A DNA stretch of 64,000 nucleotides, taken from NCBI GenBank assembly GCA_035772405.1, contig JAYKKM010000048.1, positions 248,001-312,000 on the forward strand, given 5' to 3'. Positions 21,815 to 38,029 of this stretch are shown here, piece by piece. A model generated the notes under the pieces. That model was not told where the DNA came from. It made no database searches and saw only the letters and a program-made list of their open reading frames with translations. Source of the DNA: Chrysogorgia sp. JL179-B06 (lineage: Eukaryota; Cnidaria; Anthozoa; Scleralcyonacea; Chrysogorgiidae). The translations under genes and the position numbers were made by a program. Positions within the stretch are counted from its first letter, which is position 1, and every line of letters starts with the position of its first letter.

Positions 21815-23479
21815 ATGGCTGGTAAGTAATAATTGAGTGCGATAACTTTAGTCTTCCTGCTTTTGAGATTTCGCAGAAACAATTGATGATATGACGAAAA
21901 ACAAATCAATGATATTTCTTATTTAGAATCAAGCAAAGCTTCAAACAAAAAGATTGCCATGCGTCGCTTGGAAGAAGCAGTGAAATCAGAGACGTGAGTG
22001 TTTTCGAATTCATTTTCTGATTTCTTTATGTTTAGAATATTCTAATAATTCTGCTTTTTCTTATATTAGTGGCGACATAATACCTGAACCACTGTGTGAT
22101 CTAATGTATTGCCAGCGCGAAAGTAGCGACTCAGATATGAGGCGCTACATATATCGAAGTATGTTTGACTTCTTGTCGGTAAGTAATGAAATATCTATCT
22201 CAAAGCATTAATAATTCATGATCCGAAAACAAAGGAAACAACACCGAGACGGTGGTTTGGATATCAGAGGAAGAAATTACATAAATTAAGCCAACTTTCA
22301 CTATGAAACACTCGGAAGAGTGTTTCATCAGAATATCCAAACACCTTGAAGTTTGTTAAAAAACCTCGGCTTCGCCTCGGTTTTCAACAAACGTCTCGGT
22401 GTTTGGATATCCTGATGAAACACTCTTCCTCGTGTTTCATATATTACGTAATTCGCGGTCGTAAATATAATCCTAGAGTCGTAATATAACTTTTGTCCTT
22501 GCTCTTTTGTGAGTCAAAGCGAACACGTGGCATGTGCAAAGTGTAAAAATGATTCTTATATGAGCTTATATAAACTGGTTTGGTTTTGCGATTTACATAT
22601 GACCTGACTTGTAATTGAAACAATTTGCTACTTCTATTTTTCAGAGAGAACGAGGAGTGGGTAACGGGTGTTCACTCGTATACCCCCAAGAAGTGCTCAA
22701 TGCAATCAGGGCACTTTACCCTGAGGGCGTCAAGGACTACCCACCAAGAGCTGCTAAAGTAAGCATTCGCATGCTGATCATTTATCTTATACTGTAGGCT
22801 TTCGAAAATAATCCCTGGGCCAGAGACAACCCTATCAGGGATGAATTTGACAGGAGCATTAGGTCACACATACTTAGGTGGGTCTGAGGGGAAGAAGCCC
22901 CCCCCCAGGAAAATTTGAACCCCAGAACTGTCATTTCCTGCATTCTGAGCCTTGGATATACTCCGCCATGTTGCCCTAAGCACATATATTTTAGACGAAA
23001 AGAGAAAGAGGCCAGCAAAAGGGCATGTTTATCTAAGAAAGAATACATTTCATTCCAGAAAAAGGGTACTTTTTCCCCTTGTGCAAAAAGTTGGGAGTGG
23101 GCAAAAGAAAGCACTTTTTCAACTGGAAAGTTCACTTTGTATTGTCGTTTATCTTCTTATGTGTTCAATCTTGTTCCTGGGAGACAGAGAAAAGTCCTGG
23201 GAACAAAACTGCCCGGTTTTTGGCATTGTATAAATATAACTGTTTCATAGTTTTTATCATGGCCAGTGTGAATTACACTAAGTTTGGGTCTCCTAATTGT
23301 GAACATTGTCAATAGTGACCATCTCCCATAATTGATCAATACTCCCTCACCAAAGGTATATAATATATAATGATTATGTATCTTTCACTCTGCAGAGGAG
23401 AAGGTTATATGAAGTAACCCTAAAAGAGTTGGTACAGCAGTACCGAACTGTGAAGAGGCCACCAAGCCCTGAGTATTAA
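21815..23479 (+). CDS. Transposon-borne 126-residue protein of unknown function
   Basis: Five exons: 21815-21821, 21927-21993, 22070-22178, 22645-22758, 23396-23479. All junctions have GT/AG signals and matching phase; total 381 nt including TAA. The protein starts MAESSKASNKKIAMRRLEEA and contains CDLMYCQRESSDSDMRRYIY and VYPQEVLNAIRALYPEGVKD, ending in a basic stretch with VKRPPSPEY. It is helical, charged and without a signal peptide. A noncoding exon seems to follow (donor 23487, acceptor near 23568) with AATAAA at 23660. It faces the transposase gene tail to tail within the transposon. I do not recognise the family; a DNA-binding or accessory role in transposition is only a guess from its position. 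Confidence 0.78.
22240..22445. repeat. Foldback (MITE-like) element inside the transposon
   Basis: Inverted arms carry 'gtttggatat' and 'gaaacactc..gagtgtttcat' with a central 'ggcttcgcctcgg'. It lies in the third intron of the 126-residue-protein gene. Such foldbacks are frequent in cnidarian genomes, in my recollection. Confidence 0.6.
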
Positions 23480-23659
23480 CATGCATGTGAGTATGAAAAA
23501 ATGAACTAAGTATGATAATGAATACTGCCTGCATGAACTAATAAATTGCTCTTTTCTTTTCATTTTAGATTGTTCTTTTCATATGAAATTTTGGTTGCAC
23601 AATATATCTACACACATTTATTGGGATTTTAACTACTGTATGATTTTCTTTTATTTTAC

Positions 23660-23665
23660 AATAAA
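23660..23665 (+). other. Polyadenylation signal of the 126-residue-protein gene
   Basis: AATAAA about 180 bp past the stop codon, in the probable noncoding last exon and ahead of the convergent transposase 3' end. Confidence 0.45.
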
Positions 23666-24090
23666 TTTTCTTGCACATTTTTCTACTTTCAGCACTTGTA
23701 ATTATATAAATATATAATACATCTATACAGTAATAAATAACTTTGAGTGAACATTGCTTGTTGAAGTTGATTGTGTGGGCAAGTGCCATTTTGAATGATA
23801 GTTATCTTCAGAGTCAACTGAAGAGTGCCTGTTAGGTTAGCAGTTCATTTTGCTGAAATGTTTTCATGAAATGCTGTCAGGTATAATATGTTCTTTTGGT
23901 ACTGAAATATATATAGTTCAGGGTTCAATTAGACAGTGTTGCAATGAACAGAATATTTTAGTCGAAAACTAATCAATATAACTTTCAGAATGGTGTAAAA
24001 AATATTATCATAAGACAGATGCCCTAGTCTCTCCAAACAAGTAATTTTTCTCATTATTTTCTGCAACTACTGCAATTTGAATCCTGCCAG

Positions 24091-28302
<4,212 letters not shown>

Positions 28303-29066
28303 TTCGTATGAATATTACTTCGCAAAGAGCAATCAGGATGTAATCCAATACGACATCTTGACATGTCATCAATAACACCCAAGGTGTTGTTGATCTATAA
28401 TTGGTTAATTCGGTTTCGCGCGGAATTTTCCCAAGCCAAAAATAGGGGTTGCGTTACTTATTTGTCCTTTTATGGGAGTAAATTATAAGTATTAGCCACT
28501 GACCATTCACTGTTGGCGCACAAGATCAGGTAAAATCGTGTGGCAAGTCGAAACGAAGAAATTATGTGGTCAAAATAGTTGTAATTTGAGGTTTTATTGC
28601 AAAAATTTCATCTATTTTCATCAGAGTAACATCTAAAAGTTCCATATCTTTGTTTCTATGCAATCTATTTCAACTAAATTTGACCTGATTACACACAAGA
28701 CTGTAATAAACAAATTCTCTCGGAGTCCGCCATTGTCCGCTTTGAAACTTTTGGTTGAGAATTTTTTTAAGATCTGTCATCATTCAAAATAAGGCAATGC
28801 TTATAAATCAAAGAGAAATACTCGAGTGATGGCGGACTCCGAGTTTAAATCTTCGTATTGATACATAAAGTAAGTCCTCTTTGTTTCAGTTCGACAAGTT
28901 CAAAACGAAAGCTACAACCAATGATCAAAGATGGGCGTTTTGGGAATTTAGCACCCCGCTGGCCACCCCCCCATGGACTCAAAATATTTTTTAGTAGCCC
29001 CCACAACTTAGACAACCGTAAACCTTTCTAAATACCAGTTTTCAGAATTTTTCAATTTTTGAGAAA

Positions 29067-29084
29067 TGAGACTCCAGTACTACC
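29067..29084 (-). repeat. Right terminal inverted repeat of the transposon
   Basis: TGAGACTCCAGTACTACC, followed by TTAA (29085-29088). All 18 positions match the left terminus; similarity fades beyond that. Confidence 0.93.
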
Positions 29085-29269
29085 TTAATACAGTTGCCAG
29101 ATGTGAATGCTAAGGTGACTGCACTATAGTCAATCAAGATACACCTTCAAAGATCTGGGTTGAATTGTTGGCCTTACAATATACATACATGTATAGCAAA
29201 GTGCATTTTTCAGTTGTAATAATAATAATTGCTTGGTGATTGTATTAAAGTATTATATCTATTAATTGA

Positions 29270-29460
29270 GTAATAAAATGTGTGGTGTAACACTGTAACT
29301 GCCAAAATTAGCGTGTAAGTCGTCTAACGTTTCTGGCGAAGGCCCTTCATCAGAGATTGAAACGTACATTTATTTCACTTTACGTTTCACTCTGACGAAG
29401 GGCCTTTGCTCGAAACGTTAGACTACTTAACGCTATTTTGGCAGTACCCCAACCTTTTTA
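29270..29460. repeat. Foldback element between the transposon and the C7orf25 3' end
   Basis: Arms carry 'actgccaaaattagcgt' and 'gctattttggcagta' with central 'gcccttcatcagag' and 'ctctgacgaagggc'-like sequence in opposite orientation. No gene was seen in 29085-29702. Confidence 0.7.
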
Positions 29461-29702
29461 GATATTTGATTTATTTCTACTTTGGTGTTGGAAAATTGTG
29501 AAGGCTGCCTGCCGTATTAGTCATTCATCTCAAATGATGTTCTTTACTTGTATAATTCTATACTTTATATCACTAAGTACTGTATACTATAGTTTTGCAT
29601 TTTGCAAGTCCATGGTTCTCACTGTAGCTTTCCAGAAAACAATGTTACCACAACTTCTTTGGCCATTACTATTGATAAGTTTGCTCTTATAGTAATTTAT
29701 GT

Positions 29703-32700
29703 CTAAAGTACACTCACTTCTGTCTTGTCATCGCTTACCACTGTTGCAAACAGCTCTTTTCTTTCTGTCAATGCTCTTGGTTCATGAACAAATGCTGAAA
29801 ATTCAACTCCCTTGAAACAAAATAGTTTTATTTAATACCACAGTAAAATTCCAACGAATGATATCCTCAAGCATGGGCATAACCCCCATAGCTCCCCTTG
29901 CCCCTTCCCATTTAACATTTACATTTAATTTACATTTAATAATAATTCATTTTAGAGAAGATATACAATGGATTTACAACTTGTAAAAATAATTAGGGTA
30001 ATAAATTAATAAAAAGAACTATACTGTATATATATATGTTAATATAAGTATACTATATAAAAAAACTATTTAGTATTGTTATATATTCTACAAGACCTAC
30101 ATGTAGGAATGAATGAATTACTGTGTCTATTCGTTCCGGACATAGGCAAGTTAAAAACACGAGAATTCCTAGTATTGTAAGGGTGGATAACCTCATTAGG
30201 AATATATTTTTGATTAGGGTGACCATTTTCTTCTACAATTTTTCCAAGTTCTCTTTTATCTGCATTCCTTCGTCGTTCTTCTAGAGTTGGCAAATCATTT
30301 TTAGACTCCTGTTCTGAACTTGTTGCAACTCTTCAATGAGATACTGCATAGCATAACATTCCCCAATCATATATTATTCTCCCACCCTAAGACCTTAAGT
30401 TCCTCCTTCAGGCCAGACCTTACTCCTTCACCCAATAGAGTTTGTAAAAACCTCACCTGTTCTTTTGCTGCCCTAACAAATGATGCATTAGATGATAAAG
30501 TAATAGCTTGTAACTGATCTCCTGTCCCAAATACAATCTAAAAACATTAACACACAAGGAAAATATTCAAGCTACTGTAATTATATACTGTATATAATGA
30601 CCCAAAAGCTTCTACAGTATGAGCTTATTGCTTTATTGTATTAATTCAGTTATTCTACTGTTGCTATAGCATTACAAACCATTACACTCATTGTAATCTA
30701 AAACAAGTTGAACATGCAATGTTCATAAAGAACAAGAAAATAAAAGTCTTGTGTTGTATTGACTTACTTTTGGCCGAGGTTTGATGCGAGCACTTGAGCA
30801 CAAATATTCAGTTCTGCTTGATGGATTATTATCCACTTCAGTCACTTTGCCAAGAAGTTCTCTGGAATCAAAAACAAATTACTATGCTTATCTATAATTA
30901 ATATGCAAATTATTATTTATCCCTTTTAAGATAAAGGAATCAATTTAAGTTGATTTAAAGAAAGAAATTTAACAAAATAAACACATACTTTCCCCTTTCT
31001 TTTTCATTTGGTCCTCCCAAGGTTTCCAAGATAGATTTAAAACTGGAAATTGCCAAAGTACATGCATACAACTCTTTACCTTGCAAACAAAAAAGGCAAA
31101 ACTTAAATTTCAAATAATATTTATTCAGGATACCCACGTCACCGAAGTGTTTTTCAGTAGGGTCCTGTAATACATCACAAGATGTTTTTCAGTGGGGTCC
31201 TGTAATACATCACAAGATGTTTTAAGTATTTTAACAGGACATAGACAGGACCCTGCTAATAACCTTCAAGAAACTTGTTCAATTGTGGAAGCAAAGGATT
31301 TTCTCTTTCTCTCTCTGCTTGGTCAGTTAAAACTTGTTCCTAAATGTTGAAGAAAAATTATGGTGCTGAAAATTAACCACATGTTAGGATTTCACAGTCA
31401 CTGCAGTAAAACATTATATACTACAGTATATATGATTGAAACAAATATATAAATTAAAGTAATTTAATATAATTACTGGTACATTGTATATATACCTGAA
31501 ATTTATAGTGACAAGAGCCATTAGCTAACTCAGAAACCAGTGCTATCATTGATGTAACATCCAAATTCACTTTAAGACTAAAAAATTGAAAATAGCTATT
31601 ACTGATCCTGTATGCATTACATCCTGTACAAGATCCATCTTGTATGCACATTCTCATTGGTTGTTGGCCATGATCTATTAGAGGACAGATGCATGGTTCA
31701 CGTCAGCTCATGCCAGATGACTACTTTTATCTATTTCCATGCCCCAGAAATCACCAAAGAATTAATAAGCCTATTTTGAATGGTTTGTTTTCAATTTTTA
31801 TTGTATAAAACAAATAGATTCAATTTTGCCGTTGTCTGTTCAGTTATAGATACAGATCAGTGACCGGACCCACTCGACTATCGTCTCATGGGCCACTTTT
31901 TTGTTCTTACCACATTCTGACGTCATCTGTGCATCTAACTAAAATGTGGTCAAATGCATAAATAAAAAGTGCTCACCATTTCAGATTTGGAGGGTCATCT
32001 TGTATTTGGTTTTCCAAGACCAATTGAGGATTGTCTAAACTGTCGAACCCAGGGTTTGGCAAAATATCTCCTCTAACAGTAACACCACAGTGTAACAAAC
32101 ACTCTAAAAATATGATAGGGCCTTATATATGGAGATAAGTATTTCTAGAAACTGCTTGACACATATATAGCAATGGTATGTGGCTTATTGTTGAAGACTG
32201 GAGTTATAAGAAAAACATTTTACCTGCTAATTTCTCTGTAATTCCTTGGGTAAATACAAAAGTTACTTTTGGAGTAGAATAATCCACTTTATTTTGTTGA
32301 CTAGCTATCACATATTCCTAAGACATTACACAGAGAAAACACCCATCTTAATCAATGGTAATTTATAGCTACTGTATGTAGATGTTACATGGATAGATTG
32401 TCAAGTTGTCAAATTAACCGTCAGTGTCTGGGACAGCTATAGATTGAACCTGTAACCTGCCGATTGCTGTTGAGATGCACTAACCATTGAGCTACCAAGA
32501 CTCTGGAGAGCGAAGGTTACAATGATGTACTGTTTCGATTCATGATATAATGCAGCATATGCAGCAGTCACTATATATAAATAATGCTGGGTGTGTTGTA
32601 CAATATACACTGCTGTAGTGCATGTGCATGTACTATGGTAGACATTTTAGTATAATTAAAAGTTTGCATAATGGAAACAGTTTTTTTAAATACCTCAGCT

Positions 32701-35700
32701 TGTTTGTCAATTGACTTGTCTCCAAAATTTCCCTGACCTAAAATATCAATTATGTGAAGTAATAAAAAACTTACTGTTATTATTGTTGTTGCATGTTATT
32801 AAAGTTGTTGTTGTTATTTTCTTTTCTATTGTTATAACTACAAAATGATTGTATTGTTATTTACTGCATTGTTGGTGTTAGTAGTTGTTAATAATAATAA
32901 TTTAGTCCTGTAACTCTGCAGCGTCATTGTCAGTGTCCTTCTCTTTGGTTCCGGCATCTCGCTCTTTCTGATTTCTTCCCTCCACCTCTCTCTGTCTCTT
33001 GCTTTCTCTTTCACAGCATTGCATAACATCCAAACATCCCTGTCACATCCGCATCCACCTCCGTTCGCCTTCGCCCCCTTTTCACTTCTCGGTGTCCATC
33101 TCTAATATCTCCCACACTTTCTTTAGTAATCTCCCACATATCTCCCACATTCTCCCACTTATCTCCCACACTTTCTTTAGTTGTTGTTACTTATTAGTAT
33201 TGTTGTTGTTATTGAAATTGTTGTTACAGCTATGGCTTGGGAAAACAAAGATTGAAATACCTCCCTCTACAATTTCGAAATTTTATAGAACATTTTTTTA
33301 TATTTTGTGTACATAGTAATGTAATGTTTGGTTTGGCCATTCATTGCATCAGTTGTATTAAAAGGTGGGGCCGGCCCCACCTATGGGGCCGGCCACTACA
33401 CATGTCCCAACCAGAAAATGTGGGGTACCTAAATTAGAAACACATTAGGCCCTAAATAAATGCGAGGCACAAAAAAGCTGTGGGCCCCCACAAAAGCACG
33501 AGGACCCTGGCACTTTCCCAAAGTGCCCCCCCCCCCCACCCTGCAACCAACTCTAACACAAGTCATGTATATATTACATTACAGCACTCAAAATAACGGG
33601 GGTCAAGCGTCATTGACCCCGATGTTCATGATTTGACCATCAGAAATCAGTTATGTGAGGACAGTATGACCAGTCATATTTTAACGAACCATGGAAGTAC
33701 AATACTGCCAAAATGGCATTGCTTGTTGCATTGCATTGCATTGCTTGCAATTGCATTGCTTGCAATTGCATTGCTTGCAATTTTGTTTGTTCCGTGTGGT
33801 GGCCATGGGTCAGACCTTGGTATTTTTTTCACTAGCAAAATAACGCTGACTGAATTAAGCATTGAGCAACAGCTGGACGGCATCTGTGTGACATGCAGTC
33901 TATACCATTTCTAGCAACTTGACTTCACTTTTTATGGCCATGTCATGAGTAAATCAAGGAAAGAACACTCTTGTTTTTAATGCACAAATTAAAGGGAACT
34001 TATTGACCATCCAAATGTTATATCTGACCGCCCAAATTTACGTCTGACTGGTCATGCTGACTGCCGAACTTGCCAGCGTTATTTTGAGCACTGATATTAA
34101 TAACTCATATGTACCTTTCCATGATTCATGAAGAGCTATTGGGTTTCGAGCAACAACTTTTAACCATCGCCTTGAAGAAACCACATCAATAATAATTACA
34201 GATTGTGTATCCTTATTCTTATACCAGGTTACAGTTTTTAAAACAGCAATTATTGTGTCCTCCAAGCTCTCAGCCACATCAAGAACTGACCCCAAATGTG
34301 ACAAATTAGTGCTGTTTAAATGACATTTTTTAATGGCAACACGATTTTCACTTAACTAAAGAAAAAACAAAATAAAAACACAATTTAGATTGTCTTTGTA
34401 AATTAGCCTGCGAAGCAGGCGTTTAGGGATTGGGGGGGCAGGGACTGGGGTAATTTCCGCTTTCCCACTCCCCTAACGCTGCCACGCAGGCTATCGTAAA
34501 TGGGAGTCACTATTTGTACAGCAGGTGACGTCACAATTTCAACACTATTGGTTATTTTCTAGGGACAAAACTAACCCTTACCCAAAATCAAACCCTGATC
34601 CTATGTGGCTTCTTTTGCACACCTTGTAACACTATAACTTATTTAAATATATTTCGACAGCGCATTGCTTTAGCACTTTTTATGCATAATATCCGCCTTC
34701 GGCAGATAGCACAAACCTCGGCCTTGATAATTCTCAATATCATGCTTCACCTCATCCAATAATTGTTAAATATTGAAAACACCAAGATGCAAGTCACATT
34801 TAATATTCCCCGTGGATACAATTAGTCCAACACCAGACCCCGTAGACATCACTATACATAAACATATAAACACAAACCCATTCCTAACCCTAAATATCCC
34901 ATTCCTAACCCTAAATATCCCATATTCCTAACCGTAAACATCCCTATTCCTAATGCTAAATATCCCCATTCCTAACCCTAAATATCCCCATTCCTAACCC
35001 TAAATACCCCTATTCCCTAAATACCCCTATTCCTAACACTAAATACCCCTATTCCTAACCCTAAATATCCCTAAAATTGTCGGACCTACTTAATTCTTTA
35101 ATATTTTATCCCAACTAGTACTACTGGAAATATTTGGAGACCAATAAGGAAAATTTGTATGTTCATACTGGATTTTATTTTTGGTTAAACCAATTATAAT
35201 TATATTCTTCTTTCCATTCTTATCGCATATCAAATACTTCCGTTGGCCTATCGTAGAGAAATTAGTGACGTTATTATTTTTTTTAAGTGTTTCAGGAGTA
35301 ATATGTTTCTTTTCGCTCATGTACTGAACCTGACCATCTTACTCTGAAGATTCCTTTCCGTAGGACTGAGTCCTTTAAAAACTCTTACTTTATACGTGTC
35401 TGTCGTTTATGGAATTATTTACCGTTATGTATTAGAGAATACCAGCTTTTATCTACTTTTCGTAACAAACTAATAGACTACTATTGTTAAATTTTCAAAA
35501 TACTCAATTGTAATATTCATTCTTCATTTTGTATTATAATGTTAGTTAATTCTACTGGCGGTTTTATGCTATGGAATCTTGAATTCTATTTTAAACTGTC
35601 CACAAATTTTCATTATATAATGTACTAAATATAATGTAAATTTGAAATTTGATTAAATAAATAAATAAAATAACTCAGACGACAATACCTCTTTGAGAAA

Positions 35701-35844
35701 CTTGAATTCTGCTCGAATTTTCTTTATTAATTTATTTGCTCCTTCGATATTTCTCTTCTCTAATACTTCAGACCTCTGAATATATTCTTTGGCTCTCTTT
35801 ATTTGCTGTTGTAAGGCTAATAAAAGACTTTCTTTCTCTTCCAT
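29703..35844 (-). CDS. C7orf25: C7orf25/UPF0415 family protein, complete 11-exon gene
   Basis: Exons in transcript order: 35689-35844, 34115-34355, 32694-32737, 32224-32317, 31977-32103, 31496-31577, 31264-31339, 30989-31079, 30768-30861, 30457-30537, 29703-29810. Every junction has AG/GT signals and compatible phase. The total is 1194 nt (397 residues plus stop), close to the 421 residues I recall for human C7orf25. Landmarks seen include GDKSIDKQAE, GVTVRGDILP, KVNLDVTSM, ETLGGPNEKERGKELL, IVFGTGDQLQAIT and FSAFVHEPRALTERKE. The last three mark the conserved C-terminal half (DUF1308-type region, from memory). The last exon is read through a possible donor (GTGAGT at 29717) to a TAG five codons on; a further 3' exon is possible. 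Molecular function is unknown. The first two exons lie in copy 2 of the duplication, the other nine in single-copy DNA. Confidence 0.92.
32410..32520 (-). mobile_element. tRNA-derived SINE fragment
   Basis: On the minus strand an A box (TTGGTAGCTCAATGGTTAGTG) and a weak B box (CAGGTTCAATC). It lies in an intron of the C7orf25 homolog. Confidence 0.5.
32760..33259. repeat. Low-complexity intron stretch with TCTCCCACA repeats
   Basis: GTT-rich and pyrimidine-rich sequence with several TCTCCCACA/T units at 33108-33172, in the second intron of the C7orf25 homolog, ending where copy 2 becomes recognisable. No exon was seen. Confidence 0.6.
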
Positions 35845-36821
35845 TGTTTTTTGCCATCATTCAGAATTTAATTAAAATTGGCGCGAAAAAACGAGGCACT
35901 TCATGGCGGACTGGGTTCTACCCTAAAATTATTAAAATGCCGAATTAGATCCAGGCCTCTCTCCTCCGCAGAGGCTTCCAATCACTGCTTCCAAATGCGG
36001 TAAAATGAGATGGTAAGTACCCCAAACAAGAGATTAGGGTTCGCTATATCCCTGCAAGATGAAGTATTAACAAATGGGATAAGGAAAACCGCTGAATTTT
36101 TTCCTTATCATTCGCATTCCTTATCCCAACCATTACCCCCCCCCCCTCTACCGCATAAATCTCGTACCCTGGGTTGCAAAGCTCTCTCAAGATTGGATCT
36201 GTATGTTTGTTTTAAAACAATAGACATTGTTTTGTAACAATACATACGGGTCCTCTGGGGCTAATTTTTTCTAACTCAGAGGCGCGCTAAATCGGGACTC
36301 CGCTAGATACTTTAGTATTCCATTGCTAAAAATCACAGCAGTTCACCACCATTTTGCTTTACTAATTTTTTATAGGTGGTATACCTGCAAAGTTATCTAC
36401 AAGTTTTAATAAATATTATTACTACACCATTTCAACATTGTGTCAATGCATTTTTGTTCCTAGGCAACCAAGAAAGCTTTGCTAACGAGGTTCATGAGTC
36501 ATACCTTACATGAATACTAGCTTTGAAGTTATTAGGTAAATGTCTCTTCTACCATATGTAGATCTATCTATACATTGTCTATATCAACTTCTTACATGAG
36601 TTGTTACAACGCTTACAGCATTCTATTCATTTAGCTATCTTAATTTGATTTAAATTTAGTGATTGAGACAATATTACAGTTTTAGTGATTATGTACAGAA
36701 TAATTGATGTTATTTTACATTAAAAAACACTTTTCAAAATGTTACTTGCTTCCAAGAGTTTCAAACATCTAAAATTACAAAAATTACTGTTAGTGAGATA
36801 CAAATTACGAAGCTAAAAGAT

Positions 36822-37470
36822 ATGAAGGAAGGAAGGGAGGAAAGAGAGAGGAAGGGAGGAAAGAGGGAGGGAAGGGAGGAAGGAGGGAAGGAAGGAAGAA
36901 AGGAAGGAGGGGAGGGAAAAGGAAGGAAGGGAGGAAGGAGGGAAGGAAGAAAAGAAGAAAGGAAGCAAGGAAGGAAGGAAGGAAGGAAGGAAGGAAGGAA
37001 GGAAGGAAGGAAGGAAGGAAGGAAGGAAGGAAGGAAGGAAGGAAGGAAGGAAGGAAGGAAGGAAGGAAGGAAGGAAGGAAGGAAGGAAGGAAGGAAGGAA
37101 GGAAGGAAGGAAGGAAGGAAGGAAGGAAAGAGGGAAGGAAGGAATGAAGAAGAGAAGGGAGGAAATAAGGGAGGAAGGAATGAAAGAAAGAAGGGAGGGA
37201 GGAAGGAAGGAAAGACGGAAGGAAGGACGGACAGAAGGAAAGACGGAAGGAAGGAAGGAAAGAAGGAAGGAACGAAGGAAGGAACGAACGAAGGAAGGAA
37301 GGAAAGAAGGGAGGGAGGAAAGACGGAAGGAAGGACGGAAGGAAACAAGGAAGGAAGGAAGGAAAGAAGGGAGGGAGGAAAGACGGAAGGAAGGAAGGAA
37401 ATAAGGAAGGAAGGAAGGAAGGGAGGGAGGAAAGACGGAAGGAAGGACGGAAGGAAATAAGGAAGGAAGC
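36822..37470. repeat. (GGAA)n microsatellite (copy 2)
   Basis: Counterpart of 3541-4190 with a slightly different core length. Confidence 0.95.
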
Positions 37471-37515
37471 GCAATGAATGAATGAATGAGTTGGAAGAAA
37501 GGAAAAAGGTCTTAC

Positions 37516-38029
37516 TTTAACATTATTCATGACTTTTTTGGCAGGTGGAGGTTGTCCTACAGGGTTAAAAGCTTCTTTATCCACAGATGGTGAAATAACA
37601 TCTGAAGCGATCTTAATCTCTTTGCTTGGTCGGCGTGTAAGAATGTGTTTCTTTTTTGGTTTTGTAAAATCTTTTGGTCTTTCCATCTCCTCTTGTTGTT
37701 CACGATGATGGGCAGAAAAAAGTCTCAACTCTCTCATCTCAGCGTCGATATCTGTGAGTCGTTTCTTGACTCGAACTAACTCCAGGTTAGCTGTAAGATA
37801 TTCTTCTTCAGTATCTCCAGCATCATCTTTGTGTTGATTTGAATGACTCATCACAATCATTTTATCTTTCGCGTAATTCATGCGTTTCCTAAAACATTCT
37901 AATAAGATCATTTGTTCTTTCTTTTCTTGCGCCAATAAGTTTTCTTTCAATTGTATTCTGCTTTCTATTGAATGTGGTCCTGTGTTGGTTATTTCACTGT
38001 CTCCATCTTTGACGGTTTTTGCTGCATCA
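37516..38029 (-). CDS. Coiled-coil exon (copy 2), one-base deletion relative to copy 1
   Basis: 514-nt exon encoding a coiled-coil-like segment (ESRIQLKENLLAQEKKEQM, ANLELVRVKKRLTDIDAEMR, HHREQQEEME) and a basic C-terminal part (TKPKKKHILTRRPSKEIK). Copy 1 (4232-4746) has 515 nt because a run near the exon start has six A instead of five on the coding strand. Joined to the preceding exon (phase 1), copy 1 reads VMQQKTVKDGD in frame. Copy 2 reads VMQQKPSKMETVK and then a stop. This may be a real frameshift or a homopolymer sequencing error. The (GGAA)n tract starts just beyond the donor. Confidence 0.72.

Noticed and set aside
22915..23250. Plus-strand frames of about 90-110 residues inside the transposon
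   Set aside because: They lie in the fourth intron of the 126-residue-protein gene and show no phase-compatible splice sites or recognised motif.
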